Shown here: positions 1 through 9,271 of the stretch, piece after piece
Numbering within the stretch: the stretch's first letter is position 1
Layout: each line of letters opens with the position of its first letter
Source: Brevundimonas vesicularis
GTDB taxonomy: Bacteria > Pseudomonadota > Alphaproteobacteria > Caulobacterales > Caulobacteraceae
Direction: 5' to 3'
NCBI RefSeq assembly: GCF_027105095.1
Contig: NZ_CP114278.1
Span: 2,826,501-2,890,500 of the forward strand
DNA length: 64,000 bases
The notes under the pieces: model-generated
Database searches by the model: none
The model's input: the letters and a program-made list of their open reading frames with translations, nothing else
Told to the model about the DNA's origin: nothing
Position numbers and translations under genes: made by a program

Positions 1-796
1 CCGACGGCAACAGGCCGATGGAGCCGCCCAGGACAGAGATCTCGTCCGACAGGATGTCACCGAACATGTTTTCGGTCAGGATGACGTCGTATTCGCGCGG
101 CTTGCGGATCAGGTGCATGGCCATGGAGTCTACCAGGGCGTGCTCCAGGGTGATGTCTGGGAACTCCTCGGCATGGATGCGGGTCACGACCTCGCGCCAC
201 AGACGGCTGGTCTCCATGACATTGGCCTTGTCGACCGAGGTCACCTTGCCGCGACGCTGTTGGGCGGTCTGGAAGGCGGCGCGGGTCACCCGCTCGATCT
301 CCGGCACGGTGTATTCGCACAGGTCGGTGGCGCGGTCGGCGGTGCGGGTCTTCTCGCCGAAATAGACGCCGCCGGTCAGTTCGCGGAAGACGATCAGATC
401 GACGCCCTCGACGATCTCCTTCTTCAGCGGGGAGCGGTGCGCCAGCACCGGCGACACCTGCAACGGCCGCAGATTGGCGAACAGGCCCATCGCCTTGCGG
501 ATAGCCAACAGCCCCTGTTCCGGACGCGCCTTGCCGCCATCCCATTTCGGTCCGCCGACGGCGCCCAGCAGCACGGCGTCGGAAGCGACGCAGGCGGCGC
601 GCGTCGCCTCGGGCAAGGGTTCGCCCGTTTCGTCGATGGCCGCACCACCGATTAGATGCTCGGCGAACTCGAAATGGTGACCATAGAAGTCGCCGATGAC
701 CCGCAAGACATCACGCGCGGCCCGAGTGACCTCCGGTCCGACGCCGTCGCCGGGCAGCAGGACGATGTTGTAGGTCTTGGTGGCGGCGGTGCTCAT
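1..796 (-). CDS. leuB: 3-isopropylmalate dehydrogenase LeuB (partial, 3' end off window)
   Basis: Catalyses NAD-dependent oxidation and decarboxylation of 3-isopropylmalate to 2-oxoisocaproate, the last leucine-specific step before transamination. About 265 N-terminal codons lie in the window and the rest runs off the left edge. The translation starts [20 protein letters not shown] and contains GGPKWD, RELTGGVYFGEKTR, NVMETSRLWR and, at the edge, NMFGDILSDE, all typical of the isocitrate/isopropylmalate dehydrogenase family. The ATG overlaps the leuD stop as ATGA, indicating translational coupling, and it is the last visible gene of the ilv-leu operon. No defect is seen in the visible part. 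Confidence 0.95.
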   Translation of the reverse strand, partial: MSTAATKTYNIVLLPGDGVGPEVTRAARDVLRVIGDFYGHHFEFAEHLIGGAAIDETGEPLPEATRAACVASDAVLLGAVGGPKWDGGKARPEQGLLAIRKAMGLFANLRPLQVSPVLAHRSPLKKEIVEGVDLIVFRELTGGVYFGEKTRTADRATDLCEYTVPEIERVTRAAFQTAQQRRGKVTSVDKANVMETSRLWREVVTRIHAEEFPDITLEHALVDSMAMHLIRKPREYDVILTENMFGDILSDEISVLGGSIGLLPS

Positions 797-1380
797 CTTA
801 CGGTCTCTTTCGATCGCTCGTAGGCTTCGATTTCAGGCATGTTTGATTGCAGCCAGCCCAGGGTGTCCACCCCGTCCAGCAGGCATTGGCGGGCGAAGGA
901 TTCGACCCCGAACGGCACGGGTTCGGCATTACCGCGCTGGATCTGATTGGCCTGGAGGTCGATCGTGACCGGCTGGTCCGGCTGCGACGCCAGATCGTCC
1001 CAAACCGCCTGACTGACCACGATGGGCAGCAGGCCGTTTTTCAGCGCATTCGATGTAAAAATGTCAGCGATCTCGGTCGAGATCACCGCCCGGAACCCAT
1101 AGTCCAGCAGGGCCCAGGGCGCATGTTCGCGCGACGAACCGCAGGCGAAGTTCCGGCCCGCCAGCAGGATGCGATGCTCGGCCGGATCGATGCGATTCAG
1201 AATGGCCTCGGGTTTTTCCGAGCCGTCGTCCTCGTAACGCCAGTCATAGAAGGCGGCCTTGCCCAGCCCTTCGCGCGTAGTCGTGGTCAGGAAACGTGCC
1301 GGAATGATCTGGTCGGTGTCGATATTGGCCTGGCTCAGGGTCACGGTCTTGGAGGTCAGCACCTGGAAGGGTTCAGACAT
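793..1380 (-). CDS. leuD: 3-isopropylmalate dehydratase small subunit LeuD
   Basis: Swivel-domain subunit of isopropylmalate isomerase, which with LeuC converts 2- to 3-isopropylmalate via 2-isopropylmaleate in the cytoplasm. The 195-residue product is normal length for LeuD and carries the expected motifs: [11 protein letters not shown] near residue 22, [18 protein letters not shown] around 74-91, and a C-terminal [10 protein letters not shown] segment. Its start overlaps the end of leuC by 8 nt and its stop overlaps the leuB start by 4 nt, so it is translated as part of a coupled chain. Confidence 0.96.
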   Translation of the reverse strand: MSEPFQVLTSKTVTLSQANIDTDQIIPARFLTTTTREGLGKAAFYDWRYEDDGSEKPEAILNRIDPAEHRILLAGRNFACGSSREHAPWALLDYGFRAVISTEIADIFTSNALKNGLLPIVVSQAVWDDLASQPDQPVTIDLQANQIQRGNAEPVPFGVESFARQCLLDGVDTLGWLQSNMPEIEAYERSKETVR

Positions 1381-2785
1381 GCTCGACCTCCTTCAGAAAG
1401 ACGCGCGGATCGGTCAGCACGCCAGCGACCGCCGTCGCCGCCGCCGTCGCTGGACTGGCCAAGATGGTGCGGGCGTCCTTGCCCTGACGCCCTTCGAAGT
1501 TGCGGTTCGACGTGGATACGGCCAGTTGGCCCGGCGCGACGAAATCACCGTTCATGGCGATGCACATGGAACAGCCGGGAATGCGCCATTCGGCCCCCGC
1601 GGCGATGAAGACCTCGTGCAATCCTTCGGCCTCGGCGTCACGACGCACGGCCTCGGACCCCGGCACAACCAGCATGCGCAGACCCGGCTTGACCTTCCTG
1701 CCGCGCAGCACCTCGGCGGCGGCGCGCAGATCGGGCAGGCGCCCGTTGGTGCAGGAGCCGATGAAGACCACATCCACCGGCTGGCTGGTCGTCGCCTCCC
1801 CAGCTGTGAAGCCCATATAGGCGATCGCCTTGCGGTCTGAGTCCGACTGGGGTTGCGGCACGGGCGAGCCGATGGGCGCGCCCGCATCCGGCGTCGTGCC
1901 CCAGGTCGCCATGGGCCGGATGGCGGCGCCGTCGAGGGTCACTTCCTTATCGAAGACCGCGCCTGCATCCGTCGCCAGTTTCAGCCATTCGGTCGTCGCC
2001 GCCTCATAGTCGGCGGGGACGTGCTTGCGTCCGCGCAGCCAGTCGATCGTTGTCTGGTCCGGGGCGATCATGCCCGCGCGGGCGCCGGCCTCGATGGACA
2101 TGTTGCACAGGGTCATGCGCCCTTCCATGCCCAGCGACCGCACCGCCTCGCCCGCGTATTCGATGACATAGCCGGTGCCGCCACCGAAGCCGATGGCGGC
2201 GATGACCGCCAGCGCGACATCCTTGCCCGAGACGCCGAGCTGCAGTTGACCGTCCACCGTCACCCGCATGGCCTTGGCCTTGCGCTGCAACAAGCATTGG
2301 GTCGCCAGCACGTGACCGACCTCGGACGTGCCGATGCCGAAGGCCAGCGCCCCGAAGGCGCCGTGCGTCGCCGTATGGCTGTCGCCGCAGACCACCGTCA
2401 TGCCCGGCTGGGTCAGGCCCAGTTCCGGCCCCATGACATGGACCACGCCGCGATCGTCCGAATCCCACCCCGCCAGCGGCACGCCGTGGGCGGCGCAGTT
2501 GCGCTCCAGCGTATGGACCTGAGCCTCGGCCTGGGCCGTGACATAGGGTTTCAGACCATTCAGCCCCGCCGGCAGCGTCGGCGTCGAATGGTCCAGGGTC
2601 GCATAGGTCCGGTCTGGACGCCGCACCTTCAGACCGCGCGCCTCGATCTCGCTGAAGGCCTGTGGGCTGGTGACTTCGTGGACCAGGTGCAGGTCGATAT
2701 ACAGCACCCCCGGCGTATCGGCCGTTTCCGACCGCACGACGTGGGCGTCCCACACCTTGTCGAACAGGGTTTTGGGGTCAGGCAT
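1373..2785 (-). CDS. leuC: 3-isopropylmalate dehydratase large subunit LeuC
   Basis: Iron-sulfur catalytic subunit of isopropylmalate isomerase. The 470-residue length matches the bacterial LeuC family. It begins [17 protein letters not shown], has the substrate loop [20 protein letters not shown] and the [4Fe-4S] cysteines in GSCTNGR and GCSMCIAMN, followed by [12 protein letters not shown]. It overlaps leuA by 8 nt upstream and leuD by 8 nt downstream. All cluster ligands are present, so the enzyme should be active. Confidence 0.97.
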   Translation of the reverse strand: MPDPKTLFDKVWDAHVVRSETADTPGVLYIDLHLVHEVTSPQAFSEIEARGLKVRRPDRTYATLDHSTPTLPAGLNGLKPYVTAQAEAQVHTLERNCAAHGVPLAGWDSDDRGVVHVMGPELGLTQPGMTVVCGDSHTATHGAFGALAFGIGTSEVGHVLATQCLLQRKAKAMRVTVDGQLQLGVSGKDVALAVIAAIGFGGGTGYVIEYAGEAVRSLGMEGRMTLCNMSIEAGARAGMIAPDQTTIDWLRGRKHVPADYEAATTEWLKLATDAGAVFDKEVTLDGAAIRPMATWGTTPDAGAPIGSPVPQPQSDSDRKAIAYMGFTAGEATTSQPVDVVFIGSCTNGRLPDLRAAAEVLRGRKVKPGLRMLVVPGSEAVRRDAEAEGLHEVFIAAGAEWRIPGCSMCIAMNGDFVAPGQLAVSTSNRNFEGRQGKDARTILASPATAAATAVAGVLTDPRVFLKEVEHV

Positions 2786-4028
2786 ATTGGGCCACGACCT
2801 CGGACACGCCGTCGACCCGGTCGATGATGGCGATCAGTTCGGCGTCATTGATCTCGCCGATCTGATCCGCGCGCGACTTAAAGCCGGCGACCACCGCCGC
2901 CAGACGCTCGCCCTCGATGGGACGACCGATGGTCTCGGCGCGTTTGGCGATGGCGTGACGGCCCGAATGCTTGCCCAGCACGAACCAGCTGCCCTCGAAG
3001 CCCACATCCTGGGGCCGCATGATCTCATAGGTGCGGCTGTCGGCCAGCATGCCGTGCTGGTGAATTCCCGCCTCGTGGGCGAAGGCGTTGATGCCCACCA
3101 CGGACTTGTTTCGGGCGATGACCGTCTCGGTGATCTCGCACAGGATCTTGGAGGCGCGCACCAGATGACGGCTGTCGGCGCCGGTCGTGACGCCATAGCG
3201 GTCCTCGCGGACCTTCAGCGCCATGATGACTTCTTCGATCGAGCAGTTGCCGGCCCGTTCGCCGATACCGTTGATCGCGCCCTCGATCTGACGCGCGCCG
3301 CCCTCGACGGCGGCCAAGGAGTTGGCGACCGCCATGCCCAGGTCGTCGTGGCAGTGGGCCGAGAAGATCACGTACGGATGGCGCTTTTTGATGCGCGCGG
3401 CCAGGGCGCGATAGGTTTCGCGCACCTCTTCCGGGGTCGCATAGCCGACGGTGTCGGGGACGTTCAGAGTGCGCGCGCCGGCGTCTGCGGCGGCCTCCAG
3501 CACATCGGCCAGGAACTCCGGCTCGGTGCGGAAGGCGTCCTCGGCCGAGAACTCGACGTCGTCGAACAGGCTGCGGGCGTACTCGACCGACCGCACGGCC
3601 GTCGACAACACCTCATTGGTGGACATCTTCAGCTTGGCGGAGCGGTGGATTGGGCTGGTGCCGATGAAGGTGTGGCACCGACGGTGCGACTTCGGCGCCG
3701 GCGCCAGGGCGCGGAAGGTGGCGTCGATGTCCTTTTCGTTGGCGCGCGACAGGGAGCAGAAGATCGGCCCCTCGACCTCGCCCGCCACGCGACGGATGCA
3801 GTCCTCGTCGCCGGGCGAGGCGGCGGCGAAGCCGGCCTCGATAACGTCGACGCCCAGGTCCCGCAGAACCTGGGCCATCTTCACCTTGGCCTGGGCGCTC
3901 ATCGAGAAGCCCGGAGCCTGTTCCCCGTCCCGCATCGTCGTGTCAAAAATGATGACGCGGTTTGGATCGGCGGCGATCTCCTCGGTGCGGGACACGCCCG
4001 ATACGCGTACGCTTTCGGGGGTAATCAT
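2778..4028 (-). CDS. leuA: 2-isopropylmalate synthase LeuA, catalytic form lacking the C-terminal regulatory domain
   Basis: Condenses acetyl-CoA with 2-oxoisovalerate, the committed step of leucine synthesis. The catalytic TIM barrel is intact: [10 protein letters not shown] (residues about 28-37), SAHCHDD (223-229), NGIGERAGN (253-261) and [11 protein letters not shown] (316-326). Classic LeuA proteins run to about 520 residues and end in a roughly 130-residue leucine-binding dimer domain. This one stops at 416, just after the linker subdomains, and its stop lies inside the leuC start overlap, so it is a designed end and not an edge effect. By inference it would be insensitive to leucine feedback. 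Its start forms a TAATG overlap with the ilvM-like gene. A homocitrate-synthase-like paralogue is the alternative, but the leuCDB context argues for LeuA. Confidence 0.9.
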   Translation of the reverse strand: MITPESVRVSGVSRTEEIAADPNRVIIFDTTMRDGEQAPGFSMSAQAKVKMAQVLRDLGVDVIEAGFAAASPGDEDCIRRVAGEVEGPIFCSLSRANEKDIDATFRALAPAPKSHRRCHTFIGTSPIHRSAKLKMSTNEVLSTAVRSVEYARSLFDDVEFSAEDAFRTEPEFLADVLEAAADAGARTLNVPDTVGYATPEEVRETYRALAARIKKRHPYVIFSAHCHDDLGMAVANSLAAVEGGARQIEGAINGIGERAGNCSIEEVIMALKVREDRYGVTTGADSRHLVRASKILCEITETVIARNKSVVGINAFAHEAGIHQHGMLADSRTYEIMRPQDVGFEGSWFVLGKHSGRHAIAKRAETIGRPIEGERLAAVVAGFKSRADQIGEINDAELIAIIDRVDGVSEVVAQYA

Positions 4029-4279
4029 TACGCGGCCTCGGATTGAATAATGTCGGCGCTGATGCGGCGCACCCCGAACAGCCGGTCGATCTGGCGACCC
4101 AGGTTGTCCATGCAGCGGCCGGCGTCGCGGCCGCGCACGGTCAGGGCGATGCGACGGAAGGCGCCCTCGTCAGCCAGGGCCATGCCGTCGATGTGGAAGC
4201 CGCGGCGCTCCACCAGGCCGATGAGACGCTGAAGCGAACCGTCCGCACGGTCGATCTGGATGTGGATCGTGTTGCTCAT
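4028..4279 (-). CDS. ilvM: Acetolactate synthase small subunit, IlvM-type single ACT domain
   Basis: An 83-residue protein that is essentially one ACT domain. The core LIGLVERRGFHIDGMAL resembles the equivalent stretch of E. coli IlvM (87 residues), the short regulatory subunit of acetohydroxyacid synthase II, rather than the roughly 160-residue IlvH/IlvN. It follows the ilvG stop by 1 nt and its stop overlaps the leuA ATG by 1 nt. Its expected role is to stabilise and activate the neighbouring large subunit. In enteric bacteria the GM isozyme is not inhibited by valine; whether that holds here is inference. Confidence 0.85.
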   Translation of the reverse strand: MSNTIHIQIDRADGSLQRLIGLVERRGFHIDGMALADEGAFRRIALTVRGRDAGRCMDNLGRQIDRLFGVRRISADIIQSEAA

Positions 4280-4280
4280 C

Positions 4281-5993
4281 TCAGGAGCCCTCCATCATTT
4301 CAGCATTGCTCTTGCCCGGCGGAACCAGCGGCCAGACATTGTCTCGGGGGTCGATGACCACGTGGGCCAGGCAGGGACCGTCGGCCGCCAGCAGGCGCTG
4401 GATGCCGTCAGACACCTGATCGCGGCGATCGATGCGGAAGGCCTCGATCCCGAAGGCTTCGGCGACCTTTACGAAGTCCGGATTGTCGGACAGATCGATC
4501 TCGGAATAGTTCTCGGCGAAGAACAGCTCCTGCCACTGGCGCACCAGGCCCAGGGAGGAGTTGTCGATCAGCACGATCTTCAGCGGGATGCCGTAACGCT
4601 TCAGCGTCGCCAGCTCCTGGATGTTCATCATGAAGCCGCCGTCGCCGGCGATGGTAACGACCGTCGCCGACGGATCGGCCAGCTTGGCCCCGATGCCGGC
4701 GGGCAGGCCAAAGCCCATCGCGCCCAGACCGCCCGAGGTGATGTGGGCTTCCGGCTTTGCGAAGCGGCAGTGCATAGCCGCCCACATCTGATGCTGACCC
4801 ACGTCGCAGGCGGCGACGAAGTCATCGCCCGCCGCTTCCGAGATTTCTTTCAGCACGGCGGGCGCATAGACCCCCTCGCCCGGCGCGTCATAGCGGTGGG
4901 CGCCGGCTTTGGCCGCACCAGCGCAGTCGTCGGCCCAGGCCTGAATATCCAGTGCGGTGCCCGACCGCATCCGCGCCGTCAGCGCCTCAACGCCCTCGCG
5001 CAGTTCGCCGACGACGGCGACATTGGCGCTGCGCAGCTTGCCGACTTCCGAGGCGTCGATGTCGAAATGGACGATCCTGGCGTTGGGCGCGAACTCGGCC
5101 AGCTTGCCGGTGGCGCGGTCGTCGAACCGGGCGCCGACGACGATCAGCAGATCGCTGTCCTGCACCGCATGGTTGGCGGCGCGCGTGCCGTGCATGCCCA
5201 GCATGCCCAGCATCCCGGGCGCATCCGTCGGGATCGTGCCCAGGGCGTTCAGCGTCGAAACTTGAGGGATGCCGGTCGCGGCGACGAAGGCGCGCAGGGC
5301 CTGGGTCGCGCCGCCGATCTTCACGCCGCCGCCGATATAGACCAACGGCTTTTTCGCGGCCCGGATCGCAGCCTCTGCGGCGGCGATGGCGTCGTGATCG
5401 ACGCGCGGCGTTTCGTTGGGAATGGAGAAACCGTAGTCATCCGCCGTCGTCTCGAACTGCACATCCTTGGGCAGATCGACCAGAACCGGGCCGGGTCGGC
5501 CCGACCGGGCGATATGGAAGGCTTCCTCGATCGCGGCGGGAACCTCGGCGGCCGAGCGGACCAGGATCGAATGTTTCACGATCGGCAGGGTGACGCCCAG
5601 GATGTCGATCTCCTGAAAGGCGTCGGTGCCCATCAGGCCTTGGGCGACATTGCCGGTGATGCAGACGATCGGCACCGAATCCATCATCGCATTGGCGATG
5701 CCGGTGACCAGATTGGTGGCGCCCGGACCAGACGTGGCCATGCAGACGCCGACCTTGCCGCTTTTTCGGGCATAGGCGTCGGCCGAGAAGGCTGCGCCCT
5801 GCTCATGGCGGACCAGGATGTGCTTCAGCTTGGAGCCGGCCAGGGCGTCATAGACCGGCATGATGGCGCCGCCCGGATAGCCGAACACCACCTCCACCCC
5901 CAGCCGCTCCAGGGTGGAGACCAGCAGACGCGCACCCGACTGGGGAGCGTTCTCGGCTGAGGGTTTGAAGGCGGCGGCGGTCATCAGGGTCAT
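4281..5993 (-). CDS. ilvG: Acetolactate synthase large subunit (IlvG/IlvB type)
   Basis: Thiamine-diphosphate enzyme that makes acetolactate or acetohydroxybutyrate from pyruvate for valine/leucine and isoleucine. The 570 residues include the N-terminal PYR domain with FGYPGGAIMPVYDAL and the catalytic Glu in RHEQGAA, a central FAD-binding domain, and the C-terminal PP domain with AGDGGFMMN. The stretch LIDNSSLGLVRQWQELFF is closer to IlvG than to IlvB or IlvI. The start is either the first Met or the one three codons later; no strong ribosome-binding site discriminates. It lies 19 nt after ilvC and 1 nt before the ilvM-like gene, supporting a GM-type isozyme. Confidence 0.94.
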   Translation of the reverse strand: MTLMTAAAFKPSAENAPQSGARLLVSTLERLGVEVVFGYPGGAIMPVYDALAGSKLKHILVRHEQGAAFSADAYARKSGKVGVCMATSGPGATNLVTGIANAMMDSVPIVCITGNVAQGLMGTDAFQEIDILGVTLPIVKHSILVRSAAEVPAAIEEAFHIARSGRPGPVLVDLPKDVQFETTADDYGFSIPNETPRVDHDAIAAAEAAIRAAKKPLVYIGGGVKIGGATQALRAFVAATGIPQVSTLNALGTIPTDAPGMLGMLGMHGTRAANHAVQDSDLLIVVGARFDDRATGKLAEFAPNARIVHFDIDASEVGKLRSANVAVVGELREGVEALTARMRSGTALDIQAWADDCAGAAKAGAHRYDAPGEGVYAPAVLKEISEAAGDDFVAACDVGQHQMWAAMHCRFAKPEAHITSGGLGAMGFGLPAGIGAKLADPSATVVTIAGDGGFMMNIQELATLKRYGIPLKIVLIDNSSLGLVRQWQELFFAENYSEIDLSDNPDFVKVAEAFGIEAFRIDRRDQVSDGIQRLLAADGPCLAHVVIDPRDNVWPLVPPGKSNAEMMEGS

Positions 5994-6012
5994 CCGGTCG
6001 TTCAGGCGGCGA

Positions 6013-7026
6013 TCAGGCCGCTTCAGCCTTGGGCGTGTTCAGCCAGGCCATGCGTTCGCGCAGACGCGCGCCGACCTGTTCGATCTGGCTCTCGCGGTCC
6101 GCCTTCAGCCAAGCCTCGTACTGCGGCTTGCCGGCCTCGTTCTCGGCGATCCAGTTGCGCGCAAAGGTGCCGTCCTGGATCTCGTCCAGAATGGTCTTCA
6201 TGCGGGCCTTGGTCTCTTCGGTCACGACGCGCGGGCCGCTGGCGACCGCGCCGTATTTGGCGGTTTCCGAGATGAAGTGGTGCATCTTCGAGATGCCGCC
6301 TTCGTAGAACAGGTCCACGATCAGCTTCAGCTCATGCAGGCATTCGAAATAGGCGATCTCGGGCTGGTAACCGGCCTCGACCAGGGTGTTGAAGCCCTGC
6401 ATGACCAGCTCCTTGGCGCCGCCGCACAGGACGGCCTGTTCGCCGAACAGGTCCGTCTCGGTCTCTTCGCGGAAGGTGGTCTCCAGCAGGCCGCCGGTCG
6501 CGCCGCCGTTGCCCTTGGCGTAACCCATGGCCCGGTCGCGGGCCTTGCCAGTGACGTCCTTCTCGACGGCGAACAGGCTGGGCACGCCGCGACCGCGCTG
6601 AAACTCGCGACGGACCAGATCGCCCGGTCCCTTCGGCGCGACCAGGATCACGTCCATGTCCTCGCGCGGGGTGATGCGCTCGTAGATGATTGAAAAGCCA
6701 TGGGCGAACAGCAGGGCCGAGCCCTCCTTGGCGTTCGGCTCGATGATGTCGCGATAGACGTCGCCCTGAACCATGTCGGGGGTCAGGATGGCGATGATGT
6801 CGGCGCCCTTGACGGCCTCGGCCGGCTCAGCGGTCGGCACGCCGTCGGCGGTGGCGTGTTTCCAGCCCGTGCCGCCGTGACGGACGCCGGCGACCACGTC
6901 ATGGCCGCTGTCCTTCAGGTTCTGGGCATGGGCGCGACCCTGCGAGCCGTAGCCGATGATGGCGATGCGCTGGCCCGCGATGGCGCCCGGCTTGATGTCT
7001 TCGTTGGTGTAGATGGTGATGGCCAT
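6013..7026 (-). CDS. ilvC: Ketol-acid reductoisomerase IlvC (class I)
   Basis: Mg- and NADPH-dependent isomeroreductase converting acetolactate to 2,3-dihydroxyisovalerate and acetohydroxybutyrate to the isoleucine precursor. At 337 residues it is a short class I KARI. The nucleotide-binding motif [15 protein letters not shown] is near residue 24, and metal-binding acidic residues lie in [14 protein letters not shown] and further on in the [14 protein letters not shown] helix. It starts 3 nt after ilvD ends and precedes ilvG by 19 nt, so it is inside the operon. Confidence 0.97.
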   Translation of the reverse strand: MAITIYTNEDIKPGAIAGQRIAIIGYGSQGRAHAQNLKDSGHDVVAGVRHGGTGWKHATADGVPTAEPAEAVKGADIIAILTPDMVQGDVYRDIIEPNAKEGSALLFAHGFSIIYERITPREDMDVILVAPKGPGDLVRREFQRGRGVPSLFAVEKDVTGKARDRAMGYAKGNGGATGGLLETTFREETETDLFGEQAVLCGGAKELVMQGFNTLVEAGYQPEIAYFECLHELKLIVDLFYEGGISKMHHFISETAKYGAVASGPRVVTEETKARMKTILDEIQDGTFARNWIAENEAGKPQYEAWLKADRESQIEQVGARLRERMAWLNTPKAEAA

Positions 7027-7029
7027 GGG

Positions 7030-8769
7030 TCAGGCGTCCTGAGCAGCGTTGGTTTTGTGGCTTGCCGGGACTTGGGCCGGCGGCGGGTTGGGGATGGTGA
7101 CGGCGCCCTGGGCCGCCGAGGCGACCGAGGCGCGGTATTTGGCGAAGACACCTCGCGCCGGGCGGACCACGTGGGGCGTAAAGCCCGCCCGGCGCGTCGC
7201 CAGATCGACATTGACGTCGATCCGGCGGTTGGTGACGTCGATGGTGATGCGGTCACCATCGCGAATTAAAGCGATCGGGCCGCCCACGGCGGCTTCCGGC
7301 GAGACGTGTCCGGCGACGAAGCCGTAGCTGGCGCCCGAGAACCGGCCGTCGGTCAGAAGGGCGACATTGTCGATCTTGCGCCCCTTCAGGGCGGCTGTGA
7401 CCTGCAGCATTTCGCGCATGCCCGGACCGCCCTTGGGCCCTTCGTAGCGGATGATGATCACGTCGCCCTCGCCGACCGATCCATCCTGAACGGCGTGGAA
7501 GGCGTCCTCTTCCGAGTCGAAGACGCAGGCCGGGCCTTCGAACGTATCGACCTTATGACCCGTCAGCTTGATGACCGCGCCTTCCGGGGCGACGTCGCCA
7601 TAGATGACGGCGAAGCTGCCGCGATCCATCACGGGGGCGTCAAACGTCGTCACCACCACTTGGCCCGGCGTTTCCTCGGCCTCGGCGGCCTCGGCGAACA
7701 GGCTGCGGCCGCTGACGGTGGGGGTGTTCACGATCTTGCCCGCCTCGGCCATCCGCTGGGTGACCAGACGCGTGCCGCCGGCGGCGAACAGGTGCGAGGC
7801 CAGGAAGCGGCCGCCCGGCTTCAGATCGCAGATGACGGGGGCCTCGACGCAGGCCTGGTGGCAGTCCTCGACGCCGAATTCGACGCCGGCCTCCGCCGCG
7901 ATGGCCGTCAGGTGCATGACCGCATTGGTCGACCCGCCCGAGGCCGAGACCGCGACGGCGGCGTTCTTCAGGCTGGCGCGGGTGATGTATTTGCGCGCCG
8001 TGTCGCCCGAGAAGACGCGTTCGACGATCAGCCGACCGCAGCGCTCGCCCTCGGCGGCCTTATTCGGATCGACGGCGGGCACGTCGTTGGCCCCCATGGG
8101 GCTGATGCCCATGACTGACAAGGCCATCGCCATCGTATTCGCCGTGAATTGGCCGCCGCAGGCCCCGGCGCCGGGGCAGACGGCCTGTTCGACCGCCTTC
8201 AGCCCTTCGTCGTCCAGGGCGCCGGCCGAATGGGCGCCGATGGCTTCGAACACCTCCTGGACCGAGACCTCTTTCGTCCCGATCACGCCAGGCATGATGG
8301 TGCCGCCGTAATAGACTAGGCCGGGGATATCCATCCGGGCCAAAGCCATGGCGGCCGCCGGGATCGTCTTGTCGCAGCCGACGATGCAGACCACGCCGTC
8401 CAGCTGGTGGCCCTCGATGGCCAGCTCGATCGAGTCGGCAACGACCTCGCGGCTGATCAACGAGGCCTTCATGCCCGCCGTGCCCATCGAGATGCCGTCG
8501 GTGACGACGATGGTGTTGAAATCGACCGGATAGCCGCCTGCCGCGACAATGCCGGCGCGCACGTCCTTGGCAAGACGGTCCAGGTGCATGTTGCACGGCG
8601 TGACCGTCGACCAGGTGTTGACGATGCCGATCATCGGCTTGTCGAAGTCGGCGTCCTGCATGCCGGCGGCGCGCAGATACGACCGCGCGGCGGCCCGGTT
8701 CGGGCCAGCCGTCACCGCCGCGCTGCGCGCGTTGGGCTTTCTGGGCTGAGAGGTAGAATTTTGCGTCAT
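7030..8769 (-). CDS. ilvD: Dihydroxy-acid dehydratase IlvD
   Basis: Iron-sulfur dehydratase that forms 2-oxoisovalerate and 2-oxo-3-methylvalerate. With the start at 8769 (MTQNSTSQPRKPN) the protein has 579 residues, within the family range. Frame-open sequence extends upstream to 8901 but passes through the attenuator hairpin, so the internal ATG 32 nt beyond the hairpin is chosen. Cluster-binding cysteines appear in STVTPCNMHL, IVGCDKTIPA and GAGACGGQFTANTMA. It is the first structural gene after the leader peptide and hairpin, so attenuation there would control the whole ilv-leu chain. Confidence 0.96.
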   Translation of the reverse strand: MTQNSTSQPRKPNARSAAVTAGPNRAAARSYLRAAGMQDADFDKPMIGIVNTWSTVTPCNMHLDRLAKDVRAGIVAAGGYPVDFNTIVVTDGISMGTAGMKASLISREVVADSIELAIEGHQLDGVVCIVGCDKTIPAAAMALARMDIPGLVYYGGTIMPGVIGTKEVSVQEVFEAIGAHSAGALDDEGLKAVEQAVCPGAGACGGQFTANTMAMALSVMGISPMGANDVPAVDPNKAAEGERCGRLIVERVFSGDTARKYITRASLKNAAVAVSASGGSTNAVMHLTAIAAEAGVEFGVEDCHQACVEAPVICDLKPGGRFLASHLFAAGGTRLVTQRMAEAGKIVNTPTVSGRSLFAEAAEAEETPGQVVVTTFDAPVMDRGSFAVIYGDVAPEGAVIKLTGHKVDTFEGPACVFDSEEDAFHAVQDGSVGEGDVIIIRYEGPKGGPGMREMLQVTAALKGRKIDNVALLTDGRFSGASYGFVAGHVSPEAAVGGPIALIRDGDRITIDVTNRRIDVNVDLATRRAGFTPHVVRPARGVFAKYRASVASAAQGAVTIPNPPPAQVPASHKTNAAQDA

Positions 8770-8800
8770 CGATCCGGTTCGTTTCGAACCGCCGCGCACT

Positions 8801-8830
8801 AAAAACCCCGCTCCCTTTCGGAGGCGGGGT
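8801..8830 (-). terminator. Rho-independent attenuator hairpin upstream of ilvD
   Basis: Read on the minus strand, CCCCGCCTCC - GAAA - GGGAGCGGGG is followed directly by TTTTT. The stem has one bulged C and about nine GC-rich pairs. It lies between the leader-peptide stop (8861) and the ilvD start (8769), inside the transcript, which is the position of an attenuator rather than an end-of-gene terminator. Confidence 0.88.
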
Positions 8831-8860
8831 GGTGCGAGGCGATCCTGAGTGTGTCTAGGG

Positions 8861-9004
8861 TCAGGTCGCGTGCATCCACGCCGCTTGCGTAAGCAGGCCA
8901 AGAAGTACGAGGGTAATGAGGAATACGGGGCTTTCCAGGCCGACCGGCGCGCGAACGGCTGCGGCCGCCTTGGCGGTGCGTCCCTTCGTCATGTCGCGCG
9001 TCAT
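8861..9004 (-). CDS. Probable ilv-leu leader peptide (attenuation)
   Basis: A 47-codon reading frame starting [18 protein letters not shown] and containing [13 protein letters not shown] at residues 27-39: six Leu, two Val, one Ile and one Thr in a short run. The run uses codons rare for this GC-rich genome (GTA twice, CTT three times, ATT once), as expected if ribosome stalling there senses charged tRNA. The stop lies 31 nt before the attenuator hairpin. It matches the layout of E. coli ilvL-ilvGMEDA but the sequence is not homologous. The start could also be the Met four codons later (8992). The remaining peptide has no recognised function. Confidence 0.82.
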   Translation of the reverse strand: MTRDMTKGRTAKAAAAVRAPVGLESPVFLITLVLLGLLTQAAWMHAT

Positions 9005-9271
9005 CGTGGCCACCGGTGGCTCCCTGTTCTGACGCCAAGAAACCATACCGCCCGGACAGGCACAAGCCCTGTCGCAAAAATTTTGCTCAATGGGCGTCTC
9101 AGCGCCCTTCAAAGGGTGTTTCTTGCCACAACACTGGACGGAGAGCTCTGGAAGCGTAACTGTTCATCACATCATGTTACAAGCCCAGGGTTGCAAGCCG
9201 CGCCCGACCGCTCCATTGAGACGCCCACCTATATAAGCGTCACACCTATCCGTTCAGAGGAGCCTTCCACC
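9005..9271. promoter_or_regulatory. Divergent control region between the ilv-leu leader and gap
   Basis: This 267-bp space must hold the promoters for both the ilv-leu leader transcript (minus) and gap (plus). It contains an 11-bp inverted repeat, TGGGCGTCTCA at 9091-9101 and TGAGACGCCCA at 9217-9227, spaced by 115 bp, plus a small palindrome GCAAAAATTTTGC at 9074-9086 next to the left arm. An AT-rich TATATAAG at 9231-9238 is a possible gap -10 region, but no convincing -35 partner was found. A ribosome-binding site AGAGGAG precedes the gap ATG. Confidence 0.5.
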
